DNA from: an uncultured Oscillibacter sp.
GTDB taxonomy: Bacteria > Bacillota > Clostridia > Oscillospirales > Oscillospiraceae
Reading direction: 5' to 3'
Assembly: GCA_910585245.1 (NCBI GenBank)
Contig: CAJUCO010000031.1
Location: 1 to 29,141 of the forward strand
Length of the DNA: 29,141 bases
Position 1 is the first letter of the stretch. Every line of letters begins with the position of its first letter. The translations under genes were made by a program, and so were the position numbers. The notes below the pieces were generated by a model. The model was not told where the DNA came from. It did not search any database and saw nothing but the letters and a program-made list of their open reading frames with translations. This document shows, one piece after another, positions 15,791 through 22,454 of the stretch.

Positions 15791-17767
15791 ATGGACCAGA
15801 AAAAATTCTATATCACCACACCCATTTACTACCCCTCGGACAAGCTCCACATCGGCCACACCTACTGCACGGTGGCAACCGACGTGCTGGCCCGTTACCA
15901 CCGCCTTTTGGGAGAGGACGTGATGTTCCTCACCGGAACCGACGAGCACGGCCAGAAAATCGAGGACAAGGCCAAAGAGGCCGGGGTCACGCCCAAGGAG
16001 TTTGTGGACCGCATTGTGGAAGGCCCCAGAGGGGTTGTGGACCTCTGGAAGCTGATGAACATTTCCAACGACCGGTTCATTCGCACCACCGACGGTTATC
16101 ATGTCCAGTCCGTGCAGCGGATCTTCAAGAAACTGCACGAAAACGGCGATATCTATAAAGGCACATACAAGGGCAAATACTGCAAGCCCTGCGAGTCCTT
16201 CTGGACCGAGAGCCAGCTGGTGGACGGCAAGTGCCCTGACTGTGGCCGGGAGGTTCAGGCCGCGGAGGAGGAGGCCTATTTCTTCCGCCTGAGCAAGTAC
16301 GCAGGCCGCATCCGGGACCTGCTGGAAAACACGGACTTTCTGGAGCCCCGCTCCCGGGTCCACGAGATGGTCCGGAACTTCATCGACCCGGGTCTCGAGG
16401 ACCTTTGCGTCTCCCGAACCAGCTTCTCTTGGGGCGTGCCTGTGGACTTCGACCCGGGCCACGTGGTCTACGTTTGGGTGGACGCCCTCTCCAACTATAT
16501 CACGGCCCTTGGCTATGAGAACGACCGCTACCACGACTATGAACAGGGCTGGTGGCCCGGCGTGAACATCGTGGGCAAGGAGATCGTCCGCTTCCACTCC
16601 ATCATCTGGCCCGCCATGCTCATGAGCCTGGGGGAGCCGGTGCCGAAAAAGTGCTTTGGCCACGGGTGGCTGCTTCTGGACGGCGGCAAGATGTCCAAAT
16701 CCAAGGGCAACGTGGTGGACCCCTATATCCTGGCGGAGCAGTTCGGCGTGGACGCCCTGCGCTTCTTCCTCATGCGCACCTTCCCCTTCGGCTCCGACGG
16801 CAACTTCTCCAACGAGCTGTTGATTCAAACCATCAACACGGACCTTGCCAACGACCTGGGGAACCTGGTCTCCCGCACCACCGCCATGGCCGGAAAATAC
16901 TTCGGCAACGCCCTTCCCGCAGGCTGCGGAACCTGGAAGGAGCCCCTTTCCTTTGACAAGGAGCTCCAGGAGCTGGCCGGGGGGCTCCGGGACCGCTACG
17001 CAGCCGAGATGGATCATTTCGCCCCCCACAAGGCTCTGGAGGAAATTTTCAAGGTCATTCAGCGGGCCAACAAGTATATCGACGAAAACACGCCCTGGGC
17101 CCTGGCCAAGGACATGGAGCAAAACGGCCCCCGCCTTGCCCACGTGCTCTACAATCTGCTGGAGGCCGCCCGGATCTGCGGCATTTTGCTGACTCCCTTC
17201 ATGCCGGAATCCACGGAGAAGCTCTTTGCCCAAATCGGCGCGGGGGAGGAAGCCCGGACCTGGGACTCCGCCGCCCGCTGGGGCGCCCTGCCGGAAACCG
17301 CCGCCGTTTTAAAGGGGGAGAACCTCTTCCCCCGGGTGGACATGGACAAGGCCATGGAAGAACTGGAAGCCGCCGTGGAGGCCGCCCGTCAGGCGGAGTC
17401 CGGTGTGGAGCTGGAGCCCCAGCTCACGGAGAAGGTGGACTTCGACACCTTCTGCAAGTCCGACTTTCGGGTGGTGAAGGTGAAGGCCTGCGAGGCGGTG
17501 AAAAAGAGTGAAAAGCTCCTCAAGTTCATTTTGGACGACGGCACCGGCGTGGACCGGCAGATCCTCTCCGGCATTCACAAGTGGTACGAGCCGGAGGATC
17601 TGGTGGGCAAGACCCTGGTGGCCATTGTAAACCTGCCTCCCCGGAAGATGATGGGCCACGAGAGCAACGGGATGCTCATCTCCGCCGTTCACAAGGAAAA
17701 GGGGGAGGAGGCCCTGCACCTTCTCATGGTAGACGACGCCATTCCCGCCGGGGCGAAACTCTGCTAA
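15791..17767 (+). CDS. metG: Methionine--tRNA ligase
   Basis: This enzyme charges tRNA-Met with methionine in the cytosol. It is 658 aa: class Ia catalytic core, anticodon-binding alpha bundle and a C-terminal tRNA-binding OB-fold (Trbp111/EMAPII type, residues about 555-658, DFRVVKVKACEAVKKSEKLLKF). The HIGH motif is HIGH at residues 20-23 and KMSKS is at 300-304. Four cysteines (131, 134, 148, 151, as CxxC pairs) form one zinc knuckle in the connective peptide. GGAG lies 8 bases upstream of the ATG. The gene has its own promoter and no visible intrinsic terminator; rubrerythrin follows after 144 bases. Confidence 0.98.
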   Translation: MDQKKFYITTPIYYPSDKLHIGHTYCTVATDVLARYHRLLGEDVMFLTGTDEHGQKIEDKAKEAGVTPKEFVDRIVEGPRGVVDLWKLMNISNDRFIRTTDGYHVQSVQRIFKKLHENGDIYKGTYKGKYCKPCESFWTESQLVDGKCPDCGREVQAAEEEAYFFRLSKYAGRIRDLLENTDFLEPRSRVHEMVRNFIDPGLEDLCVSRTSFSWGVPVDFDPGHVVYVWVDALSNYITALGYENDRYHDYEQGWWPGVNIVGKEIVRFHSIIWPAMLMSLGEPVPKKCFGHGWLLLDGGKMSKSKGNVVDPYILAEQFGVDALRFFLMRTFPFGSDGNFSNELLIQTINTDLANDLGNLVSRTTAMAGKYFGNALPAGCGTWKEPLSFDKELQELAGGLRDRYAAEMDHFAPHKALEEIFKVIQRANKYIDENTPWALAKDMEQNGPRLAHVLYNLLEAARICGILLTPFMPESTEKLFAQIGAGEEARTWDSAARWGALPETAAVLKGENLFPRVDMDKAMEELEAAVEAARQAESGVELEPQLTEKVDFDTFCKSDFRVVKVKACEAVKKSEKLLKFILDDGTGVDRQILSGIHKWYEPEDLVGKTLVAIVNLPPRKMMGHESNGMLISAVHKEKGEEALHLLMVDDAIPAGAKLC

Positions 17768-17845
17768 GGCCGGTTGCCCTTTCGAAAAAAGAGCCTTTCC
17801 CGCTCCACCGGTCATTTGGGCCGGAGGGGCGGCAGGTATCCCCTC

Positions 17846-17854
17846 TGGTATAAT
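17846..17854 (+). promoter_or_regulatory. Extended -10 promoter of the rubrerythrin gene
   Basis: TGG-TATAAT has a perfect -10 hexamer (17849-17854) with the extended -10 TG, and no good -35 box at the usual distance. The predicted start at about 17861 places almost the whole leader inside the hairpin at 17869-17909. Confidence 0.6.
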
Positions 17855-17868
17855 TCTCTAAATACAGG

Positions 17869-17909
17869 AAATACTGCCTCCATACTTCAAAAGTAGGGAG
17901 GCAGTATTT
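17869..17909 (+). promoter_or_regulatory. Long 5' UTR hairpin enclosing the rubrerythrin ribosome binding site
   Basis: A 13-bp perfect stem (17869-17881 with 17897-17909), one A-G mismatch, then a further 5-bp stem (17883-17887 with 17891-17895) and a 3-base loop. The GGGAGG ribosome binding site (17896-17901) is almost entirely in the 3' arm, and the start codon at 17912 is two bases beyond the helix. The helix should hide the ribosome binding site unless it is opened. Confidence 0.7.
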
Positions 17910-17911
17910 TC

Positions 17912-18526
17912 ATGTCCAAAACCTTAAAAGAGAGCGAGACCCTGAAAAATCTCATGCGGGCCTTCGCCGGTGAGAGTCAGGCCCGAAACCGCTACACCTT
18001 TGCCGCCGGCCTTTGCAAGACGCAACAGCTCCACGTCCTGGAGGCTATCTTCACCTTCACCGCCAATCAGGAGAAAGAGCACGCGGAAATCTTCTACAAC
18101 CACATGAAAGAGGTGGCGGGAGAAACCGTCCACATCGACGGCGGCTATCCTGTGGACCTGACCAACGACGTGGCCCAGCTCCTTCGTATGGCCCAGCACA
18201 ACGAGTTCGAAGAGTTTGACCCCGTCTACCCCAGCTTTGCCCAGACCGCCCGGCAGGAGGGCTTTCCCCAGGTGGCCTCCTCCTTTGAGCAGATTTCCAA
18301 AATTGAAAAGGCCCACGGAAACCGCTTCGCCCACTTCGCGGAGCTCTTGGAGGGCGGAAAGCTCTTCGTCTCCGACGCCAAGTGCGGCTGGCTGTGCCTG
18401 AACTGCGGCCACATTCACGAGGGACTCCAGGCCCCCAAATCCTGCCCCGTGTGTTCTCACGACCAGGGCTTCTTCATCCGCCTGGAGATGGCCCCTTACG
18501 GCGGGGACATCTTGCAGCGGAGCTGA
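17912..18526 (+). CDS. rbr: Rubrerythrin
   Basis: This non-haem iron peroxidase reduces hydrogen peroxide in anaerobes. It is 204 aa. The N-terminal ferritin-like four-helix domain has the diiron ligands Glu21 (FAGESQARNRY), the ExxH at Glu54/His57 (ANQEKEHAE) and a second ExxH-like segment in IEKAHGNRF. The C-terminal rubredoxin-like domain has CLNCGHIHEG and CPVC for an Fe(SCys)4 centre. The start is the ATG at 17912. Its ribosome binding site lies in a long 5' hairpin, an unusual leader for this family. It converges with the lipoprotein gene, whose stop is only 5 bases away, and no terminator separates them. Confidence 0.96.
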   Translation: MSKTLKESETLKNLMRAFAGESQARNRYTFAAGLCKTQQLHVLEAIFTFTANQEKEHAEIFYNHMKEVAGETVHIDGGYPVDLTNDVAQLLRMAQHNEFEEFDPVYPSFAQTARQEGFPQVASSFEQISKIEKAHGNRFAHFAELLEGGKLFVSDAKCGWLCLNCGHIHEGLQAPKSCPVCSHDQGFFIRLEMAPYGGDILQRS

Positions 18527-18531
18527 CCTTC

Positions 18532-19065
18532 TCAGCCGGTCTCCACCGGGGCGTATTCATAAGGGCCGAACGCCGGATTCTCCGATAAAAAGCTGTTCAC
18601 CGCCGCCGCCAGGGCCACGGCAAAGTCCCCATCCTCCAGCGTTCCTCCATCAGGCCGAACGGCGGCGGCCATGGCCCCCTCCTCGCCGTCTCCGGCGGTC
18701 AGGATGAGCCGGGGCGGGTCCTCCTGTTCCAAGGCGGCGAATGCCTCCGCCGGGAAAAAGGCCAGGTCCACCCCGCCCTCTCTCACCGCCTGAGCGGTGG
18801 CCGCCGGGGAGGACCCCACGGAGACCGTCACGGTCTCCACCTCCACCTCCTGAGCCGCCAGAGCTTCTTGCAGAGTCCCCGGCAACTCCCGAACCGTCCG
18901 GGCCAGCTCCTCCTCGGAAAGGCCCGCCCTGGAAAGTTCCACGGAAAGGGATTCCAGCCGGAGCGGTTCCTCCTCCTCCGGCTGGTCCGGCGGCTCCGCC
19001 GGAGCGCAGGCGGCCAGCGCCAGCACCAACGTCAAAACCCAGAGATACCCTAAGCCTCGTTTCAT
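18532..19065 (-). CDS. Putative lipoprotein, PhnD-like substrate-binding fold
   Basis: This is a predicted membrane-anchored lipoprotein of 177 aa. The signal peptide is MKRGLGYLWVLTLVLALAAC with lipobox LAAC; a Pro/Glu-rich linker follows. The mature part contains VSVGSSPAATAQAVREGGVDLAFFPAEAFAAL, which resembles the phosphonate/phosphate-binding PhnD/Phosphonate-bd family (a segment in which a repeated query is scored for a bound ligand). It is well short of the usual ~300 aa, so at most one lobe is present. No ABC transporter genes lie next to it. The ligand is unknown, and the PhnD relationship is a weak match by eye. AAAGGAG precedes the ATG at 19065. Confidence 0.6.
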   Translation of the reverse strand: MKRGLGYLWVLTLVLALAACAPAEPPDQPEEEEPLRLESLSVELSRAGLSEEELARTVRELPGTLQEALAAQEVEVETVTVSVGSSPAATAQAVREGGVDLAFFPAEAFAALEQEDPPRLILTAGDGEEGAMAAAVRPDGGTLEDGDFAVALAAAVNSFLSENPAFGPYEYAPVETG

Positions 19066-19084
19066 AGAAACTCCTTTTCCCCTT

Positions 19085-19107
19085 CGGCGGAAAACCGCCG
19101 TTTTTTT
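19085..19107 (+). terminator. Plus-strand intrinsic terminator upstream of the GNAT gene
   Basis: A CGGCGG-AAAA-CCGCCG hairpin is followed by T7, a textbook terminator on the plus strand. The nearest plus-strand gene upstream is rubrerythrin, whose stop is about 560 bases away, with the antisense lipoprotein gene in between. On the minus strand it falls in the lipoprotein 5' UTR. Confidence 0.75.
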
Positions 19108-19108
19108 G

Positions 19109-19137
19109 TGGACAATCCGCCAAACCTTTGGTATAGT
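19109..19137 (+). promoter_or_regulatory. Promoter of the GNAT acetyltransferase gene
   Basis: TGGACA (19109-19114) has a 17-bp spacer to TATAGT (19132-19137), with an extended -10 TG at 19129-19130. It begins directly after the T-run of the terminator at 19085-19107. Confidence 0.65.
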
Positions 19138-19229
19138 AAAAAGGAAAGGCTGGCGGCGTTTTTATTCTACCACGTCCCCGCCCGCCGCGCAAGGTCAAGC
19201 GCCCAATCCAGGACCCAGGAGTCTTATCT

Positions 19230-19865
19230 ATGCTGAACATCCGAAACGAAACCAAAGCCGACCATCCGGCGGTGGAGGCCCTGGCCAGGAGAGCCTTCTA
19301 CAACCTCTATCTCCCCGGCTGTCACGAGCATTACCTGGTCCACATCATGCGAAACCACCCGGACTTTGTTCCGGAGCTGGACTTTGTTTTGGAGCTGGAC
19401 GGGGAGATTATCGGCAGCATCCTCTACACCCGCTCCTCTCTCACCAGTGAGACCGGGGAACAGCGGGAAATCCTGACCTTCGGCCCCGTCTGCATCGCGC
19501 CGGAGCGCCAGCGGCAGGGCTACGGGAAGCGGCTGATGGAGCATTCCCTGGAAAAAGCCGCGGAACTTGGCTGGGGCGCGGTGGTCATCTTCGGCTCCCC
19601 CGCCAACTACGTGGGTCGGGGCTTCCAGTGCTGCAAGCGGCATCTGGTCCGGATGGAGGACGGAAGCTACCCCACCGCCATGCTGGTCAGGGAGTTACGG
19701 CCCCACGCCCTGGACGGCGGCCCCTGGGTCTTCCGGGACAGCCCCGTTATGCACTTCGACGAGGAGGCCGCCCTCCGCTTTGACGAGGCCCTGCCCCCTA
19801 TGGAGAAGCGCGTCCTTCCCTGTCAAGAGGAGTTTTATATCCTCAGCAACTCCGTTCTGCGCTGA
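19230..19865 (+). CDS. GNAT family N-acetyltransferase
   Basis: This is a 211-aa acetyl-CoA-dependent acyltransferase. Motif A is FGPVCIAPERQRQGYGKRLMEHSL, where RQGYGK is the pyrophosphate-binding Q/R-x-x-G-x-G/A loop. The C-terminal part continues with GAVVIFGSPANYVGRGFQCCKRHL. Family members acetylate amines on small molecules, proteins or antibiotics; the substrate here cannot be told. The start has AGGAG 8 bases upstream. The Imm22-like gene follows 30 bases later on the same strand, with a terminator after it, so they may be cotranscribed. Confidence 0.9.
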   Translation: MLNIRNETKADHPAVEALARRAFYNLYLPGCHEHYLVHIMRNHPDFVPELDFVLELDGEIIGSILYTRSSLTSETGEQREILTFGPVCIAPERQRQGYGKRLMEHSLEKAAELGWGAVVIFGSPANYVGRGFQCCKRHLVRMEDGSYPTAMLVRELRPHALDGGPWVFRDSPVMHFDEEAALRFDEALPPMEKRVLPCQEEFYILSNSVLR

Positions 19866-19895
19866 CCCCACCATATCACAAAAAGGAGAATCACC

Positions 19896-20285
19896 ATGGA
19901 AGAATCTGGAATCGTCTCCATCTGGCTCGGCTATTTCGAAAGCCGGGAAGCCCTGACCTTTTACGCTGAGAACCGCTTCAAGCGGAATGAAAACGGCGAA
20001 AAGGTCCCCTCCTTCACCCAGGACTTTTTCAACGGCGATCTCTGGCCCTTCGAGCCGGAGGTGTTTGACTATGAGTTCAACGCCGCCCCCTCCCAGGACC
20101 CGGCCGTGGTGGCGGCCCCCTTGGGCGAGGAGCTGTCCCAGGCTCTGGCAGAGATCTACTCCAAAGGCTTCGAGCAGCCCTACAACGCCGTCCTCGCCGT
20201 CTATGACTACCAGTTCGAGGGCAGCCGCTACGTCCCCGGCGCGCCGGTGCGGTTCGTGGGGTCCTTTTCCTACATAGAGCGTTGA
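19896..20285 (+). CDS. Imm22-like protein (possible immunity protein)
   Basis: This is a small acidic cytosolic protein of 129 aa, recognised by VSIWLGYFES near the N-terminus and FEGSRYVPGAPVRFVGSFSYIE at the C-terminus, which resemble the Immunity protein 22 family. Imm22 proteins are thought to neutralise cognate polymorphic toxins. No toxin gene is next to it, so here it would be an orphan immunity gene or a domain reused for other work. AAGGAG precedes the ATG. The gene ends in a terminator at 20294-20320. Confidence 0.55.
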   Translation: MEESGIVSIWLGYFESREALTFYAENRFKRNENGEKVPSFTQDFFNGDLWPFEPEVFDYEFNAAPSQDPAVVAAPLGEELSQALAEIYSKGFEQPYNAVLAVYDYQFEGSRYVPGAPVRFVGSFSYIER

Positions 20286-20293
20286 CACCTCGT

Positions 20294-20320
20294 CCGCCCC
20301 GGGAAACCGGGGCGGTTTTT
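20294..20320 (+). terminator. Intrinsic terminator of the GNAT-Imm22 unit
   Basis: A CCGCCCCGG-GAAA-CCGGGGCGG perfect 9-bp stem with a GAAA tetraloop is followed by T5. Confidence 0.9.
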
Positions 20321-20473
20321 CCTTTCAAAAAAGATCCATAGACGGCTGTTTCCAACTACGCCGCCCATGCCAAGCGGCCCACCGTACCGGACCAGCCCCC
20401 TTAATCCCGGAGGCAACGTCCTTCCGGGCCATCTGTATGTGACCATTCACTTGTTAAGTAAAACGCCCGGGGT

Positions 20474-20512
20474 CCCGCGTTTCCGGAAGGAAGCGCGGGT
20501 CTTTTCCCTTTT
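20474..20512 (+). terminator. Terminator-like hairpin before the sigma factor promoter
   Basis: An 11-bp stem (CCCGCG-T-TTCC paired with GGAA-G-CGCGGG, loop GGAA) at 20474-20499 is followed by TCTTTTCCCTTTTT. It insulates the ECF promoter that starts 35 bases on. Between 20321 and 20473 I see no gene. Confidence 0.55.
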
Positions 20513-20533
20513 TCAAAAAAATTTCCCTGCTGG

Positions 20534-20562
20534 TGAAAGTTTCCGCTCCGCCAAATCGTATC
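20534..20562 (+). promoter_or_regulatory. ECF-type autoregulatory promoter
   Basis: TGAAAG (20534-20539, followed by TTTCC) has a 17-bp spacer to CGTATC (20557-20562). This matches the TGAAAC-N16/17-CGT pattern that ECF sigma factors recognise. Its location about 30 bases upstream of the sigma gene fits positive autoregulation. Confidence 0.6.
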
Positions 20563-20594
20563 CATAACGAGAGCGCTCCAAAGGAGTTGATGCC

Positions 20595-21083
20595 ATGAAC
20601 CCGAACCAACAGGCGGAGCGGCTGGCGAACGCCTACGCCGACGCGATTCTCCGCCTCAGCTACACCTATTTGAAAAACACCCAGGACGCCCAGGACATCT
20701 GTCAGACGGTTTTTGTCAAGCTCCTGACGGAGCCCCGGGAATTTGAAAGCCCGGAGCACGAGCGGGCCTATGTCCTCCGCATGGCGGCCAACGCCTGCAA
20801 GGACCTTTTGAAAAGCCCCTGGCGGAAGCGGACCTGCGGCCTGGAAACCGTGCTGGAGGTCCCCGCCCCGGAGGCGGAGGACGGCTCCGTCCTCGCGGCG
20901 GTGAACCAGTTGCCCGCCAACTACCGCTGCGTGATCTACCTCTTTTACTACGAAGGCTATCAGGCGGCGGAGATCGGGAAGATTCTCGGCGTGCCCACCG
21001 CCACCGTCCACACCCGCCTGGCAAGGGGCCGGGCAAGGCTCAAGGACATCTTAGGAGGGACCGGATATGAGCGATCTGTTTGA
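20595..21083 (+). CDS. RNA polymerase ECF sigma factor
   Basis: This is a sigma-70 family extracytoplasmic-function sigma factor of 162 aa. Region 2 lies at about residues 10-75 (RLANAYADAILRLSYTYLKNTQDAQDICQTVFVKLL); region 4 at about residues 105-158 is a helix-turn-helix with LPANYRCVIYLFYYEGYQAAEIGKILGVPTATVHTRL. The short linker and lack of regions 1 and 3 are typical for ECFs. AAAGGAG precedes the ATG. Its stop overlaps the next gene by 17 bases, which is the classic arrangement with a cognate anti-sigma factor. An ECF-type promoter lies just upstream. Confidence 0.93.
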   Translation: MNPNQQAERLANAYADAILRLSYTYLKNTQDAQDICQTVFVKLLTEPREFESPEHERAYVLRMAANACKDLLKSPWRKRTCGLETVLEVPAPEAEDGSVLAAVNQLPANYRCVIYLFYYEGYQAAEIGKILGVPTATVHTRLARGRARLKDILGGTGYERSV

Positions 21084-22131
21084 TTACAAAAAGGAGATGA
21101 GCGAATTGCGCTTTACGGAGAACCAGAAAAAAGCCCTGGCGGAGGCCGCCGCCTCCGCCGCCCGGCACGGCGCGGCAAAGCGCCGCCGCCCGGTGTTCCG
21201 CGCCGCCCTGATTGCCGCCGCCCTGGCCGCCGTTCTGGCGGTGGGGTCCAGCGCGGCGGGCATTCTCCCCAACCCGGCGGAGGTTTTCGCCCCCCTCTTC
21301 GGCGGGAATATCGCCCAGACGGAGGTCATTGACAAAATCGGCCGCCCCATCGGGGCCTCGGACTCGGACAGCGGAATCACCATCACGGCGGAAGCCATCA
21401 TGGGTGATCAATATAACGCGGTAATCGTCTACACCCTCAGCCGGGACGACGGGGAGCGGTTCTTCCCGGAGGGGGAGGGTCTGGACAACCGGATGCTGAT
21501 GATGGGCGGCTTCGGCGGGGCCGGCTGGGTCCGGGGAGGCGGCTACGGCGGCGCCTGGTTCGTGGACGAGGACCCGGAGGATCACCAGATCCAGCTGGTG
21601 GAGACCTTCAGCTCCGATGTGCCTTTGACCAAGGGAACCGCCAGGGCGGAGTTCGAGGACCTGCGGTGCATGGACCCGGAGACGAATCGGGATGAGATTC
21701 TCTACCCCGGCAAGTGGAAGCTCCGCTTTGAGGTGGATTACGAGGACTGCTCCGTCCGCCTGGGCGGCGGCGAGACCTTCTCTCAGGACGACTTGAATTT
21801 CACCATTGACGAGGTCAGAGTCTCCCCTATCGCTGTCCGGGTGGCCTACACGACGAACAGCGCAGCCCTTTGGAGCAACGCCCCCAGCGGGCAGCAGTCC
21901 GGCGAGGACGCCCCGAAGATGCAACAGTATCTGGACAACATTGAGATCCTGCTGACGAAAACCGACGGCACGGTGATTGACCTTAGCAATTCCGGCGGCC
22001 GCGTCAGCCCGGACTATGAGACGGGCGTCTCTCACTGCTCCAAGGGCCTGGTCTTTGACGAGATCATCCCTCTGGAGGACATGGCCAGCCTCTCCGTCGG
22101 CGGCGCGGTGTACGAAATTCCCCATGACTGA
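21067..22131 (+). CDS. DUF4179-type membrane anti-sigma factor
   Basis: This is a 354-aa single-pass membrane protein. Residues 1-40 are cytosolic (MSDLFDYKKEMSELRFTENQKKALAEAAA), with an Ala/Leu-rich membrane segment at residues about 44-68 (FRAALIAAALAAVLAVGSSAAG). The large extracytoplasmic domain begins with the DUF4179-type sequence NPAEVFAPLFGGNIAQTEVIDKIGRPIGAS. Such proteins, paired with ECF sigma factors in Clostridia, are thought to hold the sigma at the membrane until a surface signal releases it. The start ATG lies inside the sigma gene (17-base overlap) behind GGAGG. The signal sensed is unknown. Confidence 0.85.
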   Translation: MSDLFDYKKEMSELRFTENQKKALAEAAASAARHGAAKRRRPVFRAALIAAALAAVLAVGSSAAGILPNPAEVFAPLFGGNIAQTEVIDKIGRPIGASDSDSGITITAEAIMGDQYNAVIVYTLSRDDGERFFPEGEGLDNRMLMMGGFGGAGWVRGGGYGGAWFVDEDPEDHQIQLVETFSSDVPLTKGTARAEFEDLRCMDPETNRDEILYPGKWKLRFEVDYEDCSVRLGGGETFSQDDLNFTIDEVRVSPIAVRVAYTTNSAALWSNAPSGQQSGEDAPKMQQYLDNIEILLTKTDGTVIDLSNSGGRVSPDYETGVSHCSKGLVFDEIIPLEDMASLSVGGAVYEIPHD

Positions 22132-22140
22132 GCGCAAACA

Positions 22141-22164
22141 AAGGCCGGGACTTTTGTCCCGGCC
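22141..22164 (+). terminator. Hairpin after the anti-sigma gene (left copy)
   Basis: A 10-bp stem AGGCCGGGAC-tttt-GTCCCGGCCT, 9 bases after the stop. There is no T-run directly after it because the inverted-repeat element starts there. A near-identical hairpin lies at the other end of that element (22330-22351). Confidence 0.65.
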
Positions 22165-22329
22165 TCAGGCTGTCGAAAAAGAATTTTCGCCAGCCTGAGC
22201 AAGTTTTCAAAACGCTTAAAAACGTTTTAAAAACTTATGATTGAAAACGAAAGGAACCCTTCCTGGGTTCCTCTCGTAACTCTCTTCCTTCCCGTCCAGG
22301 AAGGTCTTTACGGTTTTTCGACACTCTGA
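22164..22329. repeat. 166-bp hairpin-rich element with terminal inverted repeats (MITE-like)
   Basis: The ends are TCAGGCTGTCGAAAAA (22164-22179) and the complement of TCAGAGTGTCGAAAAA (22314-22329), 14 of 16 matching. Inside are three consecutive hairpins with a mismatch in the stem: CAGGCTG/CGAAAA type (22165-22196); AAGTTTT/AAAACG type (22201-22236); and ACGA/AGGAACCC type (22247-22277). There is no coding potential. It sits exactly between two copies of the hairpin GGCCGGGAC-TTT(T/C)-GTCCCGGCC. Confidence 0.6.
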
Positions 22330-22351
22330 GGCCGGGACTTTCGTCCCGGCC
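22330..22351 (+). terminator. Hairpin copy at the right end of the element
   Basis: GGCCGGGAC-tttc-GTCCCGGCC, identical to 22142-22163 except for one loop base. It may be the original terminator or a duplicate made with the insertion of the element. No T-run follows. Confidence 0.45.
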
Positions 22352-22371
22352 CTTGCCGTTCTATGCGGAAA

Positions 22372-22397
22372 AAGGGCGGACACACAGGTCTGCCCTT
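22372..22397 (-). terminator. Intrinsic terminator of the MBL hydrolase gene
   Basis: A 10-bp stem (AAGGGCGGAC at 22372-22381, one mismatch) has TTTTTCC after it on the minus strand. It is 57 bases beyond the MBL stop. Confidence 0.65.
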
Positions 22398-22454
22398 CTC
22401 TTGTAGGTGCCGGGCTGTCCGGCGGAAGGGGAGGAGCAACGCCCCCCGGCAGGC

